DNA from: Geodermatophilus poikilotrophus
GTDB lineage: Bacteria; Actinomycetota; Actinomycetes; Mycobacteriales; Geodermatophilaceae
Direction: 5' to 3'
Assembly: GCF_900111455.1 (NCBI RefSeq)
Contig: NZ_FOIE01000005.1
Coordinates: 248,001 to 312,000 of the forward strand
Length of the DNA: 64,000 bases
The notes below the pieces were generated by a model that worked only from the letters and a program-made list of their open reading frames with translations, made no database searches and was not told where the DNA came from. Both the position numbers and the translations under genes were made by a program. Positions 44,138-53,034 of the stretch are shown here, piece after piece; the first letter of the stretch is position 1, and each line of letters opens with the position of its first letter.

Positions 44138-44869
44138 GTGGACGCCGCCGAGGTCTTCTGGGCTCTGCACAGCGACCTGCCGCGCGAGGGCGTGGGGTCG
44201 GACGCGACCACCCGGACCCTGCTGGCGCTCGCCGCGCCGCTGCCGCCCTCCCCCCGCGCCCTCGACGTCGGGTGCGGTCCCGGTCGGGCGTCGCTGGTGC
44301 TGGCCGGCGCCGGCGCGCGGGTGATCGCCGTGGACCTGCACGAGCCGTTCCTGCGCCGCACCCGGAGGGCGGCGCAGGACGCCGGCCTCGGCGGGCGGGT
44401 CGCCGTGGAGCGGGCGTCGATGACCGCGCTGCCCCACCCCGACGGCGCGTTCGACCTGCTGTGGTGCGAGGGCGCGGCCTACCTGATGGGCGTGGACCGG
44501 GCGCTGCACGAGTGGCGCCGGCTGCTGCGGCCCGGTGGGGCGCTGGTGCTCACCGACGCGGTCTGGACGACGGCCACCCCCTCCGCGGAGGCCCGCCGGT
44601 TCTGGGTCCAGTACCCGGCGATGCGCGACGAGGCGGCGCTGGTCGCGGCGGCCCGGTCGGCGGGCTACCAGGTCCTGGCGACGCACCTGCTGCCCGACGC
44701 GGACTGGACCGACGAGTACCACGGCCCGCTGGCCGCGGCGATCGACGCGTGGCCGGACCCGGACCCCGGGACGGCCGCGGTCCTGGCCGAGGCGCGCAGC
44801 GAGGCCGAGGTCCGGCAGGCGCACCGCGACGAGTTCGGCTACCTGGCGCTGGTGCTGCGCCGCAGCTGA
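44138..44869 (+). CDS. SAM-dependent methyltransferase
   Basis: A 243-residue class I methyltransferase. Motif I ALDVGCGPGRASLVLAGAG, then VIAVDLHEPFLRRTRRAA and RLLRPGGALVLTDAVW. The substrate is not evident. It starts with GTG five bases after the PemK stop, suggesting one transcript. Its last 31 bp overlap the opposite membrane-protein gene. Confidence 0.88.
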   Translation: MDAAEVFWALHSDLPREGVGSDATTRTLLALAAPLPPSPRALDVGCGPGRASLVLAGAGARVIAVDLHEPFLRRTRRAAQDAGLGGRVAVERASMTALPHPDGAFDLLWCEGAAYLMGVDRALHEWRRLLRPGGALVLTDAVWTTATPSAEARRFWVQYPAMRDEAALVAAARSAGYQVLATHLLPDADWTDEYHGPLAAAIDAWPDPDPGTAAVLAEARSEAEVRQAHRDEFGYLALVLRRS

Positions 44870-45318
44870 GCGACCGGCGCCGCGGCAGCGGCACCGGCAC
44901 CGTGCAGCCGGCGCTTCGCGAGGGCGATGGGCAGCTGACCGGCCAGCGCAGGCAGCACCCACCAGACCGGGTTCCCCGTGGCGGCCACCAGCAGCCCGGT
45001 CGCCAGCGCGATGTAGGAACCTCCCAGCAGGTGCGGCTGCAGGGTCCGCCAGTGGGGCCACGCCTGCCGCCGGGCCAGCGCGCCGGCGACCGCGAGCGCC
45101 TCCGTGGCCACGGCCACCGGGAGCAGCCAGCCCAGGCCGGGTGCCGACACCGCCAGGACCGCGCCGCTCGCCGCGACACCGGCGACCGCCGCCTGGTAGC
45201 CGCCGGCCGGGCCCCGCGCCCGTGCCCCCGCCAGGCGGGCGACGAGCCACACCGGCCCGAGCAGCAGTCCCGCCGTCCCGGCGGTCACGTGGAGCAGGAG
45301 CAGCGGGTCGCCGGTCAT
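44839..45318 (-). CDS. Four-helix membrane protein
   Basis: A 159-residue protein with four or five hydrophobic helices. LLLLHVTAGTAGLLLGPVWLVARL resembles the first helix of DUF2306-like membrane proteins, but the match is short. No other motif. ATG 45316-45318. Its 3' end overlaps the methyltransferase gene. Confidence 0.65.
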   Translation of the reverse strand: MTGDPLLLLHVTAGTAGLLLGPVWLVARLAGARARGPAGGYQAAVAGVAASGAVLAVSAPGLGWLLPVAVATEALAVAGALARRQAWPHWRTLQPHLLGGSYIALATGLLVAATGNPVWWVLPALAGQLPIALAKRRLHGAGAAAAAPVAQLRRSTSAR

Positions 45319-45392
45319 GGGCCGACGGTGCCAGCGGCCCGGCCACCCGGGCAGTGCCGTCCGTCAGGACCCGGGTGTGACAGGTGTACGGG

Positions 45393-45704
45393 TCACTCCG
45401 CGACGGACTGGTCGCGCACCGTCTGCCGGGGGCGCAGGTGGTAGACCCCGGCCTGCGGGCCCAGCGGGGTCAGGTCGTAGCGGTGCACCACCTTGGGGCC
45501 GCCGTGCAGGTGGACGTGCGTGACGGTCGGCAGGGGCTCCCCGTGCCGCGCCTCGCGGATCTCCACCCGGCCGTCGAGCGGGCCACCGACGAACAGCAGC
45601 ACCGCGTCCTGCGTGCCGGCGTCCGCGCCGGTCTGGTCCTCGGACGACTCCCTCACCTCCTCCGACACCGGGTCGAGGGTAGGCGCGCCCGGTGGCCGCG
45701 GCAC
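45393..45704 (-). CDS. Conserved-looking hypothetical protein
   Basis: A 103-residue protein, or 91 if GTG at 45666-45668 is used. An acidic N-terminus precedes a compact beta-rich core AVLLFVGGPLDGRVEIRE and VVHRYDLTPLGPQAGVYHL. The FVGGPLDG segment recurs in small actinobacterial and phage-type hypotheticals, but I know no function. It is a single gene between two minus-strand membrane-protein genes. Confidence 0.6.
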   Translation of the reverse strand: MPRPPGAPTLDPVSEEVRESSEDQTGADAGTQDAVLLFVGGPLDGRVEIREARHGEPLPTVTHVHLHGGPKVVHRYDLTPLGPQAGVYHLRPRQTVRDQSVAE

Positions 45705-45761
45705 GGCGCCGTCCGGGGCAACCGGCCTCCTCCGGCGTGCCCCGACCTGCAGGGGGTCCCC

Positions 45762-46829
45762 TCAGCCGCCCTCCGAGCGTCGCAGCCAGCGCGCCAGCAG
45801 CGGCGCCGAGAGCAGCATCACGAACAGCCGCAGCACCTGCACGGCGAGCACGAAGGTGGCGTCGGCGCCGCTGTCCTGGGCGGTGGCCAGCACGGCGTAG
45901 AGACCGCCGGGGGTGGTGGCGAGGTAGGCGTCCAGCGCGCTGGCGCCGGTGGTCGCGGTGAGCACCGCACCCAGCCCGGCACAGGCGGCGACCAGGCCGA
46001 GTATCACGGCGAGCGCGAGCGGCAGCGCCCGGCCGACGGTGCGCAGGCTGTCCCGGTCGAAGTTCAGCCCGACCACCAGCCCGATGACCAGGAAGGCCGC
46101 GGTCTCCAGCGGGGCCGGGACGTCCGCCCCGCCCGAGAGCCCGCCGAGGTCGAGCCCGGCGGCGACCAGCAGCGGCCCGAGCAGCGTCGGCACGGGGATC
46201 CGCAGCAGCCGGGCCAGCGGCGCGCCGGCTCCCAGGCAGACCGCGGCGAACAGCAGCCCGGCCGGCCACCCGGGCCCGGCGTCGTCCACCGTCGTCCCCC
46301 CGGAGCCGGGAGCGGCGCCGAACAGGGCCGTGGCCGCCACCGGCATGAGGACGACGATGAGCAGCACCCGCAGGTACTGCAGGACGGCGACCATCCGGTC
46401 GTCGGCGCCCAGCTCCCGGGACATCGCCGTGATGCCCGACGCTCCCCCGGCGACCATGGCGAACGCCCCGGTCACCGGGCTGACGCCGGGCTGCAGGCGC
46501 ATGAGCAGCCCGGCCAGCACGCTGAGCAGCAGGGTGCCGACGGTCACCAGCAGGACCGGCAGCCAGTCCCGGCCGATCGCCTCGAGGGTGTCCAGGTCGA
46601 CCAGCGCGCCGATCGACACGCCGATCAGCCCCTGGGCCGCCGTGGTGGCCGGCCGGGGGACGGCGAGCCGGCGGCGTCCGGCCAGACCGCGCACCAGCCC
46701 GGCCACCAGGCCGCCGAAGAGGGACGGCGAGGGCAGGTCGAGGACGTCGAGGGCCAGCGTGACGGCGAGGGCGGCGGCGACCACGAGGGCCAGGTCGGTC
46801 GCGCGCGCACCCCACCCCCGCTCCGCCAC
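45762..46829 (-). CDS. AbrB-duplication-domain membrane protein (putative ammonia monooxygenase-like family)
   Basis: A 355-residue protein of about 10 helices with two homologous halves. GVSIGALVDLDTLEAIGRDWLP and VTGAFAMVAGGASGITAMSRELGADDRMVAVLQYLRV are typical of the AbrB/TIGR03082 membrane family, and the second half repeats it with TTPGGLYAVLATAQDSGADATFV. Transport or regulatory role unknown. GTG 46827-46829 starts just before the first helix. Upstream in-frame sequence comes from a hairpin repeat and is not coding. Confidence 0.85.
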   Translation of the reverse strand: MAERGWGARATDLALVVAAALAVTLALDVLDLPSPSLFGGLVAGLVRGLAGRRRLAVPRPATTAAQGLIGVSIGALVDLDTLEAIGRDWLPVLLVTVGTLLLSVLAGLLMRLQPGVSPVTGAFAMVAGGASGITAMSRELGADDRMVAVLQYLRVLLIVVLMPVAATALFGAAPGSGGTTVDDAGPGWPAGLLFAAVCLGAGAPLARLLRIPVPTLLGPLLVAAGLDLGGLSGGADVPAPLETAAFLVIGLVVGLNFDRDSLRTVGRALPLALAVILGLVAACAGLGAVLTATTGASALDAYLATTPGGLYAVLATAQDSGADATFVLAVQVLRLFVMLLSAPLLARWLRRSEGG

Positions 46830-46852
46830 GCTCCCCAGTCTCCCGGCCCTCC

Positions 46853-46945
46853 TGCTGGATCCCGCCGCGAGCCTGGTGAGGTCCCGGACGGCCCCGTCCA
46901 GGGGCCCACCCCGAGCTCGCGGAGGGTGGGGAGGACGGGGACCCT
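46853..46945. terminator. Dispersed hairpin repeat, copy f
   Basis: GGCCCCGTCC and GGACGGGGACC arms with a CCGAGCTCGCGG-type centre, directly downstream of the small winged-helix regulator gene. It probably ends that transcript before the AbrB-family gene. Confidence 0.6.
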
Positions 46946-46948
46946 TCG

Positions 46949-47242
46949 TCAACCGCCCGTGATGCGGCGCAGCTCGGCGACGTGCGCGTCGAACGCGGCC
47001 CGCCCCTCGCGGGTGAGGGCCAGGCTGGTGCGCAGCCGGGAGGCGCGGGTGGCCTTACGGACCCGCACGTAGCCGGCCTCCTCGAGCTGCTTGACGTGCT
47101 TGGACAGCACCGAGTCGCTGACGCCGACGGTGTCTCGGACCGCGGCGAAGTCCATCGTGTCGACGGCGGCGAGCAGGCCGCAGACCTGCAGCCGGGGTGG
47201 CGGGTGGATGACCGCGTCGAAGCGCGGCGCGACCGCGGTCAC
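46949..47242 (-). CDS. Winged-helix transcriptional regulator
   Basis: A 97-residue single-domain regulator. PPRLQVCGLLAAVDTMDFAAVRDTVGVSDSVLSKHVKQLEEAGYVRVRK is the winged helix of the MarR/HTH_34 kind, and TSLALTREGRAAFDAHVAELR follows. The GTG overlaps by 4 bp the stop of a membrane-protein gene upstream, a pairing often seen where the regulator controls the membrane protein. Ligand unknown. Confidence 0.88.
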   Translation of the reverse strand: MTAVAPRFDAVIHPPPRLQVCGLLAAVDTMDFAAVRDTVGVSDSVLSKHVKQLEEAGYVRVRKATRASRLRTSLALTREGRAAFDAHVAELRRITGG

Positions 47243-47697
47243 CGTTCACCACGCAGCTCGGCGACGTAGATGCGGGTCCACCACCGGCTGATGAGCGCCA
47301 CGCCCACGCCGAGCACGGCACCGGCGACCACCATCGCGCCGCCCCAGTGCTCGTCGGCCGCGAAGCCGGCGAGCAGGACCCCGAGGGCGAACACCATCCA
47401 CACCGACAACGCCCGCCAGGTCGGGCCCTTGCGGAACCCGTCCACCCAGAAGCCGGTGCGCCGCTTGTAGACCTCGACCATCCCGCGGAGGCACAGCAGG
47501 AAGACGACGAGCGCCGCGAGGCTGACCCAGTTGTCGTGCAGCGCGTAGGAGCTCACGAACCCGAACAGGAGCAGCCCGAGCAGCGCGTCGTACCACCACG
47601 GCTGCACGGCCCGGTCGGCCAGCGCGGCGCGCTGGGACTGCAGGGCGGCCAGCTCGGCCCGGGCGGCGTCACGGTCGGGGACCTCGTTGCTTTCCAT
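47239..47697 (-). CDS. Membrane protein coupled to winged-helix regulator
   Basis: A 152-residue protein. A charged N-terminal helix (DRDAARAELAALQSQRAALADRAVQP) precedes four hydrophobic segments in two pairs with KRRTGFWVDGFRKGP between. No known family is clear to me. First gene of a two-gene operon, divergent from the riboswitch-led B12 operon. GGAAAG at 47701-47706 lies on the opposite strand, so no strong ribosome site is seen for the ATG 47695-47697. Confidence 0.75.
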   Translation of the reverse strand: MESNEVPDRDAARAELAALQSQRAALADRAVQPWWYDALLGLLLFGFVSSYALHDNWVSLAALVVFLLCLRGMVEVYKRRTGFWVDGFRKGPTWRALSVWMVFALGVLLAGFAADEHWGGAMVVAGAVLGVGVALISRWWTRIYVAELRGER

Positions 47698-47754
47698 GTC
47701 GGAAAGACTGCCGGTCCACTTTCCATCTCGTCAAGACACGGGCCGGGGTGTCAC

Positions 47755-47895
47755 TCACGAGGGCGGCCGTGGTCTGATGACGCGGCCACAGCGACGGCAG
47801 TGGAGGAAGCCCGGTGCGACTCCGGCGCGGTCCCGCCACTGTGTGCCGGCCTCGTGCCGGGAAGTCAGGAACTCCCGCCGTCGCCTCCTGCCACC
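47755..47895 (+). ncRNA. Cobalamin riboswitch
   Basis: The conserved core GGAAGCCCGGTGCGACTCCG, GCGCGGTCCCGCCACTGT lies at about 47804-47841. The B12 box AAGTCAGGAACTCCCGCC lies near 47862-47879. Both match the cobalamin aptamer consensus. It is followed by a GC hairpin (about 47895-47918) whose 3' arm includes GGGGAG, a possible ribosome-site or anti-terminator element. It should turn down the operon that starts at 47948 when B12 is plentiful. Ends of the aptamer are approximate. Confidence 0.95.
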
Positions 47896-47918
47896 TCCGG
47901 GCGTGGACACCCGGGGAG
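47895..47918 (+). promoter_or_regulatory. Expression-platform hairpin of the riboswitch
   Basis: CTCCGGG pairs with CCCGGGGAG across CGTGGACA. The purine run GGGGAGAGG is thus in the 3' arm and would be hidden when the stem forms. It lies about 28 bases before ATG 47948, too far for a normal site, but just after the in-frame GTG at 47903. Confidence 0.5.
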
Positions 47919-47947
47919 AGGACGCGTGCCGTGCGCGGTCGACCCGC

Positions 47948-49975
47948 ATGACCTATCCCTTCGGTGCCGTCGTCGGCATGGACGACATGCGGCTCGCGCT
48001 GCTGCTCAACGCCGTCTCCCCCGCCGTCGGCGGCGTGCTCGTCCGCGGCGAGAAGGGGACCGCGAAGTCGACGGCGGTGCGCGCGCTGGCCGCCGTCCTG
48101 CCGCCCGTGGCCGTCGTCGCCGGCTGCCGTTTCGCCTGCGACCCCGCCGCCCCGGACCCGGCCTGCCCTGACGGCCCGCACGATCCCGGCGCCCCGGGCT
48201 CCACCCGCCCGGCGCGGCTGGTCGAGCTGCCGGTGGGCGCCTCGGAGGACCGCGTCGTCGGCTCGCTGGACCTCGAGCGGGCGCTCACCGAGGGCGTGAA
48301 GGCCTTCGAGCCCGGGCTGCTGGCCGCGGCGCACCGCGGCGTGCTCTACGTCGACGAGGTCAACCTGCTGCACGACCACCTGGTCGACCTGCTGCTCGAC
48401 GCCGCCGCGCTGGGCACCGCCTACGTCGAGCGCGAGGGCGTCTCGGTGCGGCACGCCGCGCGGTTCCTGCTGGTCGGGACGATGAACCCCGAGGAGGGCG
48501 AGCTGCGCCCCCAGCTGCTCGACCGCTTCGGGCTCACCGTGGAGGTGGCCGCACCCCGCGACCCGGCCGAGCGCGCCGAGGTGGTGCGCCGCCGGTTCGC
48601 CCACGACGCCGACCCGGCCGGGTTCGCCGCGTCGTGGGCCGACGAGGAGGCCGGGCTGGCGCGCCGGATCGCCGAGGCCCGCGCCCGCCTGCCGCACGTC
48701 GTCCTGTCCGACGACGCGCTGCGCCAGGTGACCGCCGTGTGCGCGGCGTTCGACGTCGACGGGCTGCGCGCCGACCTGGTCACCGCCCGCGCCGCGATCG
48801 CGCACGCCGCCTGGTGCGGCCGGGACGAGGTCACCGAGGACGACGTCCGGGTGGCCGCCCGGCTGGCCCTCCCACACCGCCGGCGCCGCAACCCGTTCGA
48901 CGCGCCCGGCCTGGACGAGGAGACCCTCGAGCAGGCGCTCGACGACGCCCGCCCCGACGACGACCCACCCGAGGGCCCGGACGACGGCGGCGGCACCCCG
49001 CCTCCGCCGCCGCCCGGCGGCCCGTCCGGGGACGGCGGTGCGCCGGAGTCCCCGGACGCCGACAGCGGCACCGGGTCGTCCCCTCCCTCGACGGCACCCC
49101 GCGGGGAGGGTGGCGGCTCCGCCGCGGCCGCCCCGGCGCCCGACCGCGCCGCGGTGGCGCCCGCCGACCCGTTCCGCACCCGCCGCCTCGAGGTGCCCGG
49201 CATCGGCGCGGGCGTGGCCGGCCGGCGCTCGCGGGCACGGGGCGACCGCGGCCGCGTCGTCGGCGCCACCCGCCCGAGCGGCACGGTCACCCGGCTGCAC
49301 CTGACCGGCACCGTGCTCGCCGCCGCACCGCACCAGGTCGCCCGAGGGCGCACCGGCCCGGGGCTGCGGATCGCCCGGGAGGACCTGCGCCAAGCCGTCC
49401 TGGAGGGCCGGGAGGGCAACCTCGTGCTCTTCGTCGTCGACGCCAGCGGCTCGATGGGCTCCCGCTCGCGGATGGCTGCGGTCAAGGGCGCCGTCCTCTC
49501 GCTGCTGCTGGACGCCTACCAACGCCGGGACAAGGTCGGCCTGGTGACCTTCCGCGGCACCGGCGCCGAGCTGGCGCTGCCGCCGACCTGGTCGGTCGAG
49601 GCCGCCGCGGCCCGGCTCACCGCGCTGCCCACCGGCGGCCGCACCCCGCTCGCCGCCGGGCTGCTGCGGGCGCACCAGACGCTGCGGGTGGAGCGGGTCC
49701 GCGACCCGCAGCGCCGTCCGCTGCTGGTCGTCGTCACCGACGGGCGGGCCACCGGCGCACGCGGGTCCGCGGCCGTCGCCGACGCGCACGCGGCCGCGGC
49801 GCTGCTGGCGGCGGAGGGGACGGCGGCCGTCGTCGTCGACTGCGAGTCCGGGCCGGTGCGCCTCGGGCTGGCCGGCGCGCTCGGGACGGCGCTGGGCGCG
49901 CAGACCCTGCGCCTGGAGGAGCTGGCCGCCGAGTCGCTGGCCGCCACGGTGCGCTCGCTGCGGGAGGCCGCCTGA
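47948..49975 (+). CDS. Fused ChlI/ChlD-type cobaltochelatase motor subunit
   Basis: A 675-residue protein. The N-terminal AAA+ domain has YPFGAVVGMDDMRLALLLNAV, Walker A GEKGTAKST and Walker B VLYVDEVNLL. A Pro/Gly/Asp-rich linker spans about 320-400. The C-terminal von Willebrand A domain has the metal-ion site DASGSMGS and VTDGRATGARG. BchI/BchD-like fusions of this kind replace CobS/CobT as partners of CobN in actinobacteria. First gene after the riboswitch; ATG 47948 matches the family start, though its ribosome site is weak and GTG 47903 is in frame. Confidence 0.93.
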   Translation: MTYPFGAVVGMDDMRLALLLNAVSPAVGGVLVRGEKGTAKSTAVRALAAVLPPVAVVAGCRFACDPAAPDPACPDGPHDPGAPGSTRPARLVELPVGASEDRVVGSLDLERALTEGVKAFEPGLLAAAHRGVLYVDEVNLLHDHLVDLLLDAAALGTAYVEREGVSVRHAARFLLVGTMNPEEGELRPQLLDRFGLTVEVAAPRDPAERAEVVRRRFAHDADPAGFAASWADEEAGLARRIAEARARLPHVVLSDDALRQVTAVCAAFDVDGLRADLVTARAAIAHAAWCGRDEVTEDDVRVAARLALPHRRRRNPFDAPGLDEETLEQALDDARPDDDPPEGPDDGGGTPPPPPPGGPSGDGGAPESPDADSGTGSSPPSTAPRGEGGGSAAAAPAPDRAAVAPADPFRTRRLEVPGIGAGVAGRRSRARGDRGRVVGATRPSGTVTRLHLTGTVLAAAPHQVARGRTGPGLRIAREDLRQAVLEGREGNLVLFVVDASGSMGSRSRMAAVKGAVLSLLLDAYQRRDKVGLVTFRGTGAELALPPTWSVEAAAARLTALPTGGRTPLAAGLLRAHQTLRVERVRDPQRRPLLVVVTDGRATGARGSAAVADAHAAAALLAAEGTAAVVVDCESGPVRLGLAGALGTALGAQTLRLEELAAESLAATVRSLREAA

Positions 49976-50589
49976 TGCCGCAGGGACAGGTGGGCGTCGT
50001 CCCGCAGGACGGGCTGACGACGAGACAGCGGCGCAACCGGCCGCTGCTCGCCGTCCACACCGGGGAGATGAAGGGCAAGTCCACCGCCGCGTTCGGCATG
50101 GCGATGCGGGCGTGGAACCAGGGCTGGTCGATCGCGGTCTACCAGTTCGTCAAGAGCGCCAAGTGGCGGGTCGGCGAGGAGAACGCGCTGACCGCGCTGG
50201 GCCGGCTGCACGAGCAGACCGGCGAGGGCGGGCCGGTGGTCTGGCACAAGATGGGATCGGGCTGGAGCTGGTCGCGCCGTCAGGGCACCGAGGTCGACCA
50301 CGCCGCCGATGCTGCCGAGGGCTGGGCGCAGATCAAGCGCGACCTCACCGCCGAGGCGCACCGCTTCTACGTGCTCGACGAGTTCACCTACCCGCTGAAG
50401 TGGGGCTGGGTCGACGTCGACGACGTCGTCGAGACGCTGACGAAACGCCCCGGCACCCAGCACGTGGTGGTCACCGGGCGGGACGCCCCGCCGGCGCTGG
50501 TCGAGGCCGCCGACCTGGTCGTCGAGATGACCAAGGTCAAGCACCCGATGGACGCCGGCCAGAAGGGCCAGCGGGGGATCGAGTGGTGA
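49975..50589 (+). CDS. cobO: Corrinoid adenosyltransferase
   Basis: A 204-residue ATP:cob(I)alamin adenosyltransferase of the CobA/CobO type. P-loop HTGEMKGKSTAAFG at about 28-41, then VYQFVKSAKWRVGEENAL, FYVLDEFTYPLKWGW and VVTGRDAPPALVEAADLVVEM. It adds the upper adenosyl ligand before cobyric acid formation. The ATG shares one base with the upstream stop (TGATG); the stop overlaps cobB (GTGA). Confidence 0.96.
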   Translation: MPQGQVGVVPQDGLTTRQRRNRPLLAVHTGEMKGKSTAAFGMAMRAWNQGWSIAVYQFVKSAKWRVGEENALTALGRLHEQTGEGGPVVWHKMGSGWSWSRRQGTEVDHAADAAEGWAQIKRDLTAEAHRFYVLDEFTYPLKWGWVDVDDVVETLTKRPGTQHVVVTGRDAPPALVEAADLVVEMTKVKHPMDAGQKGQRGIEW

Positions 50590-51977
50590 GCAGCGCGGTC
50601 CCGCGGCTGGTCGTCGCCGCGCCGTCGAGCAACGCGGGGAAGACGTCGGTCGCCACCGGCCTGGTCGCCGCGCTCACCGCCCGCGGCCTGACCGTCTCCC
50701 CGCACAAGGTCGGCCCCGACTACATCGACCCGGGCTACACCGGCCTGGCCGCCGGGCGGCCCGGGCGAAACCTGGACCCGGTGCTGGTCGGCGAGGAGCG
50801 GGTCGTCCCGCTGTTCCTGCACGGGGCCCGCGGCGCCGACGTCGCCGTGGTCGAGGGCGTCATGGGCCTGTTCGATGGCGCGACCCGGCCGGGCCTGGAG
50901 CCGGGGTTCGCCTCCACCGCGCACGTGGCCCGGCTGCTGCGCGCGCCGGTGGTGCTGGTCGTCGACGCCTCCGCGCAGGCGCAGAGCGTCGCCGCGCTGG
51001 TGCACGGGTTCGCCACCTACGACCCGACGGTGCGGCTCGGCGGCGTGGTGCTCAACCGGGTCGGCAGCGACCGGCACGAGGAGATCCTGCGCGAGGCCCT
51101 CGGCGGCTCCGGCGTGCCGGTGCTCGGTGCGGTCCGCCGCATGGAGGCCCTCGGCACGCCGTCGCGGCACCTCGGGCTGGTGCCCGCCGCCGAGCGGTCG
51201 GCCGAGGCGCTGGGCACCGTCGGCCGGCTCGGCGAGGTGGTGGCCGGCGCGGTCGACCTGGACGCCGTCCTGCGGCTGGCCCGCACCGCCCCGGCCCTGG
51301 ACGCCGTGCCGTGGGATCCCGCCGCGGAGGTCGCACCGGTGGACGGCCGGCCGCGGATCGCCGTCGCCGGCGGTGCGGCCTTCACCTTCGGCTACGCGGA
51401 GAACACCGAGCTGCTCGAGGCCGCCGGCGCCGAGGTGGTGACCGTCGACCCGCTGCGGGACGAGGAGCTGCCCGAGGGCACCGCCGGTCTGGTGGTCGGC
51501 GGCGGGTTCCCCGAGGTGCACGCCGCGGACCTCTCGGCGAACGAGACGCTGCGGGCCGACATCGCCGCGCTCGCCGCCCGGGGCGGCCCGGTCGCCGCCG
51601 AGTGTGCCGGGCTGCTGTACCTGGCCCGCAGCCTGGACGGCGTCCCGATGTGCGGCGTCCTCGCCACCGACGCGGTCATGTCCGCGCGGCTGACCCTCGG
51701 CTACCGCGAGGCCGTCGCGCTCAGCGACTCGGTGCTCGCGCCGGCCGGCACCCGGGTGCGCGGCCACGAGTTCCACCGCACGGTCGCCACCCCGGCCGCC
51801 GGGTCCGCGCCGGCCTGGCGGTGGGCGGGAGCCGGGCCGGAGGGGTTCGTGAGCGGGGGCGTGCACGCGTCCTACCTGCACCTGAACTGGGCCGGGTCCC
51901 CGGCCCTGGCCGAGCGGTTCGTGGCCGCCTGCGCGGCAGCAGCTCTCCCGGAAGGGGCACGGCATGCACATCGCTGA
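50586..51977 (+). CDS. cobB: Hydrogenobyrinic/cobyrinic acid a,c-diamide synthase
   Basis: A 463-residue glutamine-dependent amidase. The N-terminal P-loop is [14 protein letters not shown], with [15 protein letters not shown] and [10 protein letters not shown]. The C-terminal amidotransferase has [15 protein letters not shown] with the nucleophile Cys and a late GHEFH. It amidates the a and c side chains before cobalt insertion in the aerobic route. The GTG is coupled to cobO; the 3' end overlaps cbiM by 14 bp. Confidence 0.96.
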   Translation: MSSAVPRLVVAAPSSNAGKTSVATGLVAALTARGLTVSPHKVGPDYIDPGYTGLAAGRPGRNLDPVLVGEERVVPLFLHGARGADVAVVEGVMGLFDGATRPGLEPGFASTAHVARLLRAPVVLVVDASAQAQSVAALVHGFATYDPTVRLGGVVLNRVGSDRHEEILREALGGSGVPVLGAVRRMEALGTPSRHLGLVPAAERSAEALGTVGRLGEVVAGAVDLDAVLRLARTAPALDAVPWDPAAEVAPVDGRPRIAVAGGAAFTFGYAENTELLEAAGAEVVTVDPLRDEELPEGTAGLVVGGGFPEVHAADLSANETLRADIAALAARGGPVAAECAGLLYLARSLDGVPMCGVLATDAVMSARLTLGYREAVALSDSVLAPAGTRVRGHEFHRTVATPAAGSAPAWRWAGAGPEGFVSGGVHASYLHLNWAGSPALAERFVAACAAAALPEGARHAHR

Positions 51978-52644
51978 GGGGTTCCTGCCGGTGACGCACG
52001 CGGTCGGCTGGACGCTGGCCGCCGCGCCCTTCGTCGTCCACGGTGCCCGGCAGGTGGTCACCGAGGTGCGCGAGCGCCCGGAGAACACGCTGCTGCTCGG
52101 CGCGGCCGGCGCGTTCACCTTCGTCCTGAGCGCCGTGAAGCTGCCCTCCTTCACCGGCAGCTCCAGCCACCCCACCGGTACGGGGGCCGGCGCCGTCCTG
52201 TTCCGGCCGCCGGTGATGGCGCTGCTCGGCACCATCGTGCTGCTGTTCCAGGCGCTGCTGCTGGCGCACGGCGGGCTGACCACGCTGGGCGCCAACGCGT
52301 TCGCCATGGCGGTGGTCGGGCCGTGGGCCGGCTACGGCGCCTACCGGCTCGTCCGCCGGCTCGGCGGCGGGCTGCTGCCCGGGGTGTTCGCCGCGATGGC
52401 CGTCGCCGACCTCGCCACCTACGTCACGACGGCCGGGCAGCTCGCCCTCGCCCTGCCCGACGCCGAGACCGGGGTCCCCGGCGCGCTGGTCAAGTTCCTC
52501 TCCGTCTTCGCGCTGACCCAGGTGCCGCTGGCGGTCGGCGAGGGGCTGCTGGGCGTGCTGCTGTTCCGGGCGCTCACCGTGAACGCCCGCCCCGAGCTGG
52601 AGCGCCTCGGCCTGCTGGCGGCTGCGCCGGAGCCGACCCGGTGA
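51964..52644 (+). CDS. cbiM: Cobalt ECF transporter substrate-specificity subunit CbiM
   Basis: A 226-residue membrane protein. MHIAEGFLP at the extreme N-terminus holds the Met1-His2 cobalt-binding end conserved in CbiM/NikM, and [22 protein letters not shown] is the second hallmark. About six to seven helices. It provides cobalt for CobN. It overlaps cobB and, by GTGA, cbiN. Confidence 0.97.
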   Translation: MHIAEGFLPVTHAVGWTLAAAPFVVHGARQVVTEVRERPENTLLLGAAGAFTFVLSAVKLPSFTGSSSHPTGTGAGAVLFRPPVMALLGTIVLLFQALLLAHGGLTTLGANAFAMAVVGPWAGYGAYRLVRRLGGGLLPGVFAAMAVADLATYVTTAGQLALALPDAETGVPGALVKFLSVFALTQVPLAVGEGLLGVLLFRALTVNARPELERLGLLAAAPEPTR

Positions 52645-52946
52645 CCCGCTCCCGGCTGGGAACCGCCCTGCTGGTCCTCGGTGTGCTGGCGCTGATCGCG
52701 CTGCCGCTGGTCCTCGACGGCGGGACGTCGGAGTTCGCCGGCACCGACGCCACGGCCGCCGAGCTCGCCGAGGAGCAGGGCGCGCAGCCCTGGTTCGAGT
52801 CGGTGTTCTCGCCGTCGTCGGCCGAGGTGGAGTCGGGGCTGTTCGCGCTGCAGGCGGCGCTCGGCGGCGGGGTGCTCGGCTACGTGCTCGGCAGGCTGCG
52901 CGGCCGCCGGCTGGCCGAGCGCTCGCGGGAGGACGGCGGCTCGTGA
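52641..52946 (+). CDS. cbiN: Cobalt transport accessory protein CbiN
   Basis: A 101-residue protein with one helix at each end and an extracytoplasmic loop between them ([43 protein letters not shown]). CbiN assists metal loading of CbiM. GTG start overlapping the cbiM stop. An 88-bp gap with a CACCTGC/GCAGGTG inverted repeat (52952-52978) separates it from cbiQ. Confidence 0.93.
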   Translation: MTRSRLGTALLVLGVLALIALPLVLDGGTSEFAGTDATAAELAEEQGAQPWFESVFSPSSAEVESGLFALQAALGGGVLGYVLGRLRGRRLAERSREDGGS

Positions 52947-53034
52947 GCACGCACCTGCGCCGTGATCACCGGCAGGTGACCGCCCCGATCCGGCGTGTCG
53001 GCAGCCACCCGCCGATGACCACGGAGGCCCCGAC

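Noticed and set aside
48950..49150. Repeat-like Pro/Gly/Asp-rich DNA
   Set aside because: It is the in-frame flexible linker of the ChlI/ChlD fusion, common in the family.
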